From contig JALVRC010000083.1 of assembly GCA_027025255.1 (NCBI GenBank), forward strand, positions 1 to 38,516: a stretch of 38,516 nucleotides of DNA, given 5' to 3'. The DNA is from Caldifarciminota bacterium (GTDB lineage: Bacteria > Hydrothermota > Tepidihabitantia > B3-TA06 > JALVRC01). The stretch's first letter is position 1; each line of letters opens with the position of its first letter. Shown piece by piece: positions 33,907 through 38,516 of this stretch. A model generated the notes under the pieces. It saw nothing but the letters and a program-made list of their open reading frames with translations, did no database searches and had not been told where the DNA came from. A program made the translations under genes and the position numbers.

Positions 33907-35004
33907 ATGAAAATAGTAATATTTGAGAAAAAGAGGGAGAGGTTTTATCCAATAAGTATTTTACACTGGGTAGGAGATATAAAGACAGGTATATATACAT
34001 TTTTTGAACGCATAAAAAGAGTATACAATAAAATAGAATACATTATATATACAGATGGTCCTTATGAGTCTTTATTAAAAGAGAGAGGTTTTAGAGTGAA
34101 CGAGCCTGTGGAGGGTGATGTGCTTTTGATTGAGGCAGGCTACAGATTGGACAATCCTTTCCCTTACGTAAATGTTGATACAGTGTTTACTGATGAGGCA
34201 GGACATGTTGTAGGTGCTTTCATTCACGAAGGAACAAGCTCTCTCCATTTATCTAAAAGCCTTTCTCGTATTAAGCATAGGGTAGTGGTTTCAAATGGAA
34301 GATACTACACATATATTTTTGATACAATTAAGTATTTATCTGAAACACTTTTGATGGATGGTATTTCATCTTCTTATCCTGAAATGGATGGTTTGTATGT
34401 AGACGAGGGGGATGGGAATGTTTTTATCTCACCGGATGTTGTTATTGAACCACCTGTGTTTATAAAGGGCCCTGCATATATAGGTAGAGAATGTGTGTTG
34501 AGTGGCGCGAGGATATATAGTTCATATATAGGAGATGTATGTAAAATTGGAGGAGAGGTTGAGTCAAGTATATTTCATGGATATGTAAACAAACACCACA
34601 AGGGATTCATAGGTCATTCATACATAGGAGAGTGGGTTAATCTTGGTGCTTTAACAACGAACTCAGACCTTAAGAATAACTATTCCCATGTTCGTTTCCC
34701 TTCAGTGCATGGTATTGTTGATACAGGAAGTATAAAGATAGGGGCTTTTATTGGAGATCATACGAAAACAGGGATTGGAACGCTTATAAATACTGGTTCT
34801 TATATTGGTATATTTTCAAATATCTGGGGAGGATATTTGATTGATAAATTTATCCCCAGTTTTAGATGGGGTAAAGAAAGGTATTATATTGATAAGGCTC
34901 TTAAGACTGCTGAAAGAGTAATGAATCGCAGGGGGGAAATTCTCTCAGATGCTTATATTGCTTTAATTAAACACATATTTTCAGTTTATGAGAATAGGTA
35001 TTGA
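33907..35004 (+). CDS. GlmU-like sugar nucleotidyltransferase/acetyltransferase with left-handed β-helix
   Basis: A 365-residue protein like the alternative GlmU of Bacteroidota (UDP-GlcNAc diphosphorylase/GlcN-1-P acetyltransferase family). The N-terminal part starts MKIVIFEKKRERFYPISILH and has DIKTGIYTFFERIKR, a diverged nucleotidyltransferase edge without the classic GxGTRM loop. From about residue 180, hexapeptide repeats build a β-helix (FIKGPAYIGRECVLSGARI, YIGEWVNLGALTTNSDLKNN, IKIGAFIGDHTKTGIGTLIN), ending FIPSFRWG. The DLKNNYSHVR block is characteristic. No ribosome binding site precedes ATG 33907, which abuts the ferredoxin terminator, but family alignment supports this start. It overlaps the ROK kinase by 17 bases. 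Confidence 0.78.
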   Translation: MKIVIFEKKRERFYPISILHWVGDIKTGIYTFFERIKRVYNKIEYIIYTDGPYESLLKERGFRVNEPVEGDVLLIEAGYRLDNPFPYVNVDTVFTDEAGHVVGAFIHEGTSSLHLSKSLSRIKHRVVVSNGRYYTYIFDTIKYLSETLLMDGISSSYPEMDGLYVDEGDGNVFISPDVVIEPPVFIKGPAYIGRECVLSGARIYSSYIGDVCKIGGEVESSIFHGYVNKHHKGFIGHSYIGEWVNLGALTTNSDLKNNYSHVRFPSVHGIVDTGSIKIGAFIGDHTKTGIGTLINTGSYIGIFSNIWGGYLIDKFIPSFRWGKERYYIDKALKTAERVMNRRGEILSDAYIALIKHIFSVYENRY

Positions 35005-35857
35005 TATAGGGGGAACCAGGATAAAGATAGCAGGTCTTGAGGATGAGAGGGTTATTTTTAAAAAAGAGCTTAGCTTTTCTCTAAAAGAGGAACCTGATAG
35101 AGTTGTTTCCCGCATAAAACAAGCAGTAAGAGATGTATCTATTAGCTCTATTGGTATAGGGATAGCAGGTCTTGTTGAATATAAAAAAGGATTACTTATC
35201 TCTTCTCCTAATCTGCCTTTATGGAAGGGCATAAATATCCCTTTACTCTTCAGGGATTTTTTTAATACTAATATAGCTGTTGATAACGATGCAAATGTAT
35301 ATGCCTGGGGAGAGTACAGAATTTTTTATAGAGATCTGGATAATTTTCTTCTTATTACAATGGGAACAGGTATAGGAAGTGGAATAATTCTTAAGGGTGA
35401 GGTATATCATGGTTCGCGTATGCTTGCAGGAGAGATCGGTCATATTACTATTATTCCTGATGGAAGGTCTTGTTTGTGTGGGAATAAGGGGTGTCTTGAG
35501 GTATATATTGGTAGCAAGGGCATACTTGATATGGCATGGAACAGAGGCCTTCAGGTAGAGGAGGTATATGATATATATGCTCTTGCAAAGAAGGGAAACA
35601 GGAAGGCAAAGGAGGTATTTGAAAAAGTAGGTGTTTATCTGGCAATAGGACTTACAAATGTGATTCAATTGTTAGACCCGGATACTATTGTTTTAGGTGG
35701 TGGTGTATCCAATGCCTTTGAATTATTTTATCCTTCGCTTGAGCAGGAGTTAAAGCAAAGGATATATGAATGGAACGTAAGGTCTGTTTATATAAGACCT
35801 TCACAGCTTGGAAGTTTTGGAGGTGCAATTGGTGCTGCTTTTCTTCCTGAACCTTGA
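34988..35857 (+). CDS. ROK-family sugar kinase
   Basis: A 289-residue cytoplasmic kinase. The phosphate-binding motif is IDIGGTRIKIAG (5-16). The catalytic Asp is D101 in AVDNDANVYAWGE. LLITMGTGIGSGIIL covers 121-135. The zinc site uses His152 in GEIGHITI with the cysteines of SCLCGNKGCLEVY (C162, C164, C169). TIVLGGGVSNA is near the C terminus. ROK kinases act on glucose, N-acetylglucosamine or N-acetylmannosamine. With a GlmU-like gene before and a lytic transglycosylase after, an amino-sugar substrate is reasonable, although glucose cannot be excluded. The ATG lies inside the previous gene and lacks a clear ribosome binding site. Confidence 0.88.
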   Translation: MRIGIDIGGTRIKIAGLEDERVIFKKELSFSLKEEPDRVVSRIKQAVRDVSISSIGIGIAGLVEYKKGLLISSPNLPLWKGINIPLLFRDFFNTNIAVDNDANVYAWGEYRIFYRDLDNFLLITMGTGIGSGIILKGEVYHGSRMLAGEIGHITIIPDGRSCLCGNKGCLEVYIGSKGILDMAWNRGLQVEEVYDIYALAKKGNRKAKEVFEKVGVYLAIGLTNVIQLLDPDTIVLGGGVSNAFELFYPSLEQELKQRIYEWNVRSVYIRPSQLGSFGGAIGAAFLPEP

Positions 35858-37697
35858 TATAGAAAGAGCAATAGCCTTTATTAAAGAGGGTAATTACACA
35901 AGGGCGATAGAGATACTTGAAAAGGAGAAATCTTCTGAAACTATTTACTATCTTGGATGGTTGTATTTAAAAGAAAGGCAGTACGATAGAATTCTTGAGT
36001 TTTCATTTCCTGATAGCTTTGCTTATTTTAAATTTATGGCAGCAAAGGCACTTAATGATACTGCAGAGATGCTTTCCTATGCGAAAAGGTGTGCTAAAAG
36101 TGATACAAGGTGTTGTGATTTCTTAATAGATTATTACACTAATGAGCCTGATTCTTTTATAGAGTATGTACGGATGTATAGAGATGGGGATAAGAAACGG
36201 AGGTATCTTATTTTGTACTATAAAAACCGTGATACAGCCATTGCAAAAAGGTATGTCAAAAGACTTTCAAGCCGAAAACAGAGGATTTATTACAGTATTC
36301 TGTTATGTAATGACAATCTGTTAAAGCAGTCCTATATAGCAGAGCTTATAAGGGGCTATCCAGATTCCCGTGAGGCGCGGTTATTTGTAGAAGCTTTCAA
36401 ACCCCTTGATGCCACAGATTCTTTTTATTTAGCACGTATAAAAAAAGATAAGGGGTTATTGAAAATCCTTATGAAAAATCAGACACTTAGAAAAAAAGCA
36501 GTATATGAGCTTGCCAGGATTTACTATAAGGAAAGGGAATATGAAATTGCACTCCAGTACGCAAATATGTACAGAAGCAGGGTCTTTTATGGATTAAAAT
36601 ACAGGATTCTAAGAAGGCTTAAAGATAGTTTACGGTTTCAGTTCCTGGATTCCATTATAAAGTATTATCCTGAAAAAAAATATATAGTGTATAAAGGTAT
36701 TGCTTATGAGCGGGATAAAGAGTTTTTGAAGGCAGCAGAGCTATATCTAACCTACGGACAGAGGCTAAATAATGCAAATCTAATGAAAAGGGCAGGTATA
36801 ATATATGCCTATCTGGGTAATGTTGAAAAGGCAAAAAAAATTTTCAAACGATACAGGCATAGTTCTTCTCTTTCTAATTTTTATCTGTTTTATTTAACCG
36901 GGGACAGTACGTATTTAATCTATCTAAAAGAGAAGGAGCCTCTTTCATACTATACAGTATTTCTTGCTAAAATAAAGGCATTTGATAATGAGACATGCAA
37001 AGAGTGGATTGTAAAATGGTGGGATGGGGATAGTTTGTTTGAAGTGGATAGTGCGTATATTATGTATAATTTAGCTTTACGCAGACCAGCAGTGATTGAG
37101 AAATATTTAAAGAGGACAAAGCAAAATCCGTTTGTCAAGCTTATGCTGATTGAATATTTTTTAAGGTTCGGTTATCCCAATTATGCTATAAAATGGGCGG
37201 AAAGGCTTCTTTCACAGGCAAGAAGACACAGGTATTACAGGGTAAGTTATGAACTTGTTTCCTTTTTGTTCCCTCTTTACTATAAAGATTTGATTGATAA
37301 GGATATCAGGGTTGAATTTCTTTCATTAGTAAGGCAGGAGAGCTGGTTTAACGATAGGGCTAAATCAAGTGCCAATGCAATAGGTCTTAGCCAGCTACTT
37401 TATTCAACTGCTAAGAGCATTACAGATACAATTACTAAAGAAGATCTATTTTTCTACAGGATAAACCTCAAGATTGGTATGAGACATTTTAAAACACTCA
37501 AGCAGGCATATAACAATACAATTTTTGCTTATGCTGCGTATAATGCAGGTGGGGGGAATTTAAAAACCTGGAGACGTTATTTGCCCCGGGATAGCATATT
37601 TTTTATAGATTTAATCCCCTTTTCTGAAACAAGGGGATATTTAAGGAATTGCCTTAAAGGAAGGGTTATTTATAATTATCTTTTAGAAGGGGATTAA
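35829..37697 (+). CDS. Soluble lytic transglycosylase with N-terminal TPR-like superhelix
   Basis: About 622 residues. The start is chosen at TTG 35829 (GTG 35832 is equally possible), five bases after GGAGG at 35819-35823; further upstream codons have no such site. A short hydrophobic stretch (LVLLFFLN) may act as a signal. About 450 residues of helical TPR-like repeats follow (AIAFIKEGNYTRAIEILEKE, ETIYYLGWLYLKERQYDRIL). The C-terminal SLT domain holds the catalytic Glu near residue 504 in SLVRQESWFND, GLSQLL and FAYAAYNAGGGN. The build matches Slt70-like enzymes that cut glycan strands to anhydro-muropeptides. The gene overlaps the ROK kinase, so both may serve wall turnover. Confidence 0.85.
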   Translation: MVLLFFLNLDIERAIAFIKEGNYTRAIEILEKEKSSETIYYLGWLYLKERQYDRILEFSFPDSFAYFKFMAAKALNDTAEMLSYAKRCAKSDTRCCDFLIDYYTNEPDSFIEYVRMYRDGDKKRRYLILYYKNRDTAIAKRYVKRLSSRKQRIYYSILLCNDNLLKQSYIAELIRGYPDSREARLFVEAFKPLDATDSFYLARIKKDKGLLKILMKNQTLRKKAVYELARIYYKEREYEIALQYANMYRSRVFYGLKYRILRRLKDSLRFQFLDSIIKYYPEKKYIVYKGIAYERDKEFLKAAELYLTYGQRLNNANLMKRAGIIYAYLGNVEKAKKIFKRYRHSSSLSNFYLFYLTGDSTYLIYLKEKEPLSYYTVFLAKIKAFDNETCKEWIVKWWDGDSLFEVDSAYIMYNLALRRPAVIEKYLKRTKQNPFVKLMLIEYFLRFGYPNYAIKWAERLLSQARRHRYYRVSYELVSFLFPLYYKDLIDKDIRVEFLSLVRQESWFNDRAKSSANAIGLSQLLYSTAKSITDTITKEDLFFYRINLKIGMRHFKTLKQAYNNTIFAYAAYNAGGGNLKTWRRYLPRDSIFFIDLIPFSETRGYLRNCLKGRVIYNYLLEGD

Positions 37698-37720
37698 GAT
37701 AAGTAGTTATTTTAAGGAGG

Positions 37721-38470
37721 CTATGTTTTTACTCTCATAAAGAGCTTAAAGAGGGCCTGTTTTTCTTTTAAAGAAAAAAGTTGAAAGGCACCAGGGGAAA
37801 GCGAGTTAAGTTTTACAGGGCCAAATGCAGTTCTCTTTAATACCTCTACCTTATAGCCCAGGCTTTCAAATGCCCTTCTTATTATGCGTTTTCTTCCTTC
37901 TTTAATGATAAGTGTTATATGTTCATTATAAGTTTTTCTTATTTCTATGTTGAGAGTTTTTTTGTCTATAACAGGTCCTTTTTTAAGAGCTTTTATATGA
38001 TAGGAACTCAGTGCTTTATTGAGCTTTACATAGTATTCCCTTTTTACCGCAAATGACGGATGCATTAGTGTGTTTGCTACATCTCCATTGTTTGTTAGTA
38101 TTAAAAGACCTTCGCTATCTTCGTCAAGTCTTCCAACTGGGAATATTCTTACAGAGAATGGAGGTAGGAGCTCTGTAATTGTCCTTTTGAACCTGTCTTT
38201 CATAGAGGTTACGTATCCTCGTGGCTTATTAAGTTTAATAAACACATCTTCTTTTGGCTTTTGTTTTCTCTCATACATACGGCTTTTGTAAAATACAGTA
38301 ATGTTATCATTGTTGTAGGTAAAGTATAGATAGTCTTTAAGGTATCTTTCTCCTATGGAGACGTTTTCAGGCAAGCATTTAAATAGTTTTTTTTCTTCAA
38401 TTAACTTTTCTATTTTTCGTCGCGCGTTAAGGCCGAGTTTGGCCAGATAAGAATGTATTTTAGAAGACAT
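37721..38470 (-). CDS. rluB: RluB/RsuA-family rRNA pseudouridine synthase
   Basis: A 249-residue RNA-modifying enzyme. An S4-like N-terminal module (YLAKLGLNARRKIEKLIEEK) is followed by the synthase core: FIKLNKPRGYVTSMKD, IFPVGRLDEDSEGLLILTNN with the catalytic Asp in RLDEDSEG, TLMHPSFAVKREYYVKL and IIKEGRKRIIRRAFESLGY. The motif order is that of RsuA/RluB/RluE/RluF, which make pseudouridine in 16S or 23S rRNA. RluB is a best guess because it keeps an S4 domain and often follows scpB. It overlaps the end of an upstream gene by about 11 bases. It converges with the transglycosylase gene, leaving 23 bases between the stops and no visible terminator. Confidence 0.87.
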   Translation of the reverse strand: MSSKIHSYLAKLGLNARRKIEKLIEEKKLFKCLPENVSIGERYLKDYLYFTYNNDNITVFYKSRMYERKQKPKEDVFIKLNKPRGYVTSMKDRFKRTITELLPPFSVRIFPVGRLDEDSEGLLILTNNGDVANTLMHPSFAVKREYYVKLNKALSSYHIKALKKGPVIDKKTLNIEIRKTYNEHITLIIKEGRKRIIRRAFESLGYKVEVLKRTAFGPVKLNSLSPGAFQLFSLKEKQALFKLFMRVKT

Positions 38471-38516
38471 TGAGATATGACTTGATTTTTAGTTTTAATT
38501 CTTCATTATCAGTAAG
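38460..38516 (-). CDS. C-terminal end of an unidentified upstream gene
   Basis: On the minus strand the frame is open from the window edge and ends at a TAA (38462-38460) inside the start of the pseudouridine synthase gene. The 18 visible residues (LTDNEELKLKIKSYLNVF) are too few to name. scpB is a frequent neighbour in this place, but the residues do not prove it. Confidence 0.35.
   Translation of the reverse strand, partial: LTDNEELKLKIKSYLNVF

Noticed and set aside
37698..37720. Bidirectional terminator between the transglycosylase and pseudouridine synthase genes
   Set aside because: The 23-base gap has no inverted repeat; the AAGGAGG there has no gene behind it.
1..38516. CRISPR array, tRNA, rRNA or insertion sequence
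   Set aside because: No regularly spaced repeats, cloverleaf, rRNA-like or transposase-like sequence was found on either strand.

Overview
This is an AT-rich, densely coded bacterial window from a Gram-negative-type (two-membrane) organism. It carries a TonB/ExbB/ExbD system, outer-membrane receptors and barrels, lipoproteins, and several secreted proteins with C-terminal tails like the type IX secretion (T9SS) type A sorting domain, plus PorV-like barrels. That mix fits the wider FCB group and its relatives; candidate phyla such as WOR-3 or Cloacimonadota are plausible. No marker here fixes the taxon, so this is inference. Start sites usually have strong AGGAGG ribosome binding sites, and four near-consensus sigma-70-type promoters share a 16-base spacer.

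Layout. (1) 1-2904, plus strand: the 3' end of a NOL1/NOP2/Sun-type RNA methyltransferase, a UDP-galactopyranose mutase resembling the eukaryotic type, and a GT21-like membrane glycosyltransferase. (2) 2919-17638, plus strand: a promoter, then exbB-exbD-exbD-tonB, a 1009-residue TonB-dependent receptor, a 1068-residue secreted protein, a PorV-like barrel, a secreted Asp-box protein, a small lipoprotein and a gingipain-like C25 protease. The order suggests one surface system: energised receptor, secreted partner, sorting barrel and cargo. (3) 31909 down to 17632, minus strand: ten close or overlapping genes behind one promoter. They encode an Ig-like secreted protein, a PorV-like barrel fused to TPRs, a LytR_C-YkuD L,D-transpeptidase, the enzyme trio fructose-bisphosphatase/aldolase/phosphofructokinase, an NtrC-type regulator, a subtilisin, a TPR lipoprotein and a zincin-propeller-barrel protein. 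The two blocks converge with overlapping stop codons. (4) 31910-33691: two intergenic stretches around a singly transcribed lipoprotein with PEGA and formylglycine-enzyme (C-type-lectin) folds. Its 3' end has the codon and base pattern of a diversity-generating retroelement (DGR) variable region. (5) 33692-37697, plus strand: a Thermotoga-type ferredoxin and terminator, then a GlmU-like enzyme, a ROK sugar kinase and a lytic transglycosylase in overlapping frames, suggesting cell-wall amino-sugar recycling. (6) 37721-38516, minus strand: an RluB/RsuA-type pseudouridine synthase and the end of an upstream gene.

No tRNA, rRNA, CRISPR array, transposase or reverse transcriptase was found. The leading candidates for something new are the DGR-like variable lipoprotein, the TonB/PorV/T9SS-tail operon, and the PorV-TPR, LytR_C-YkuD and zincin-propeller-barrel fusions.
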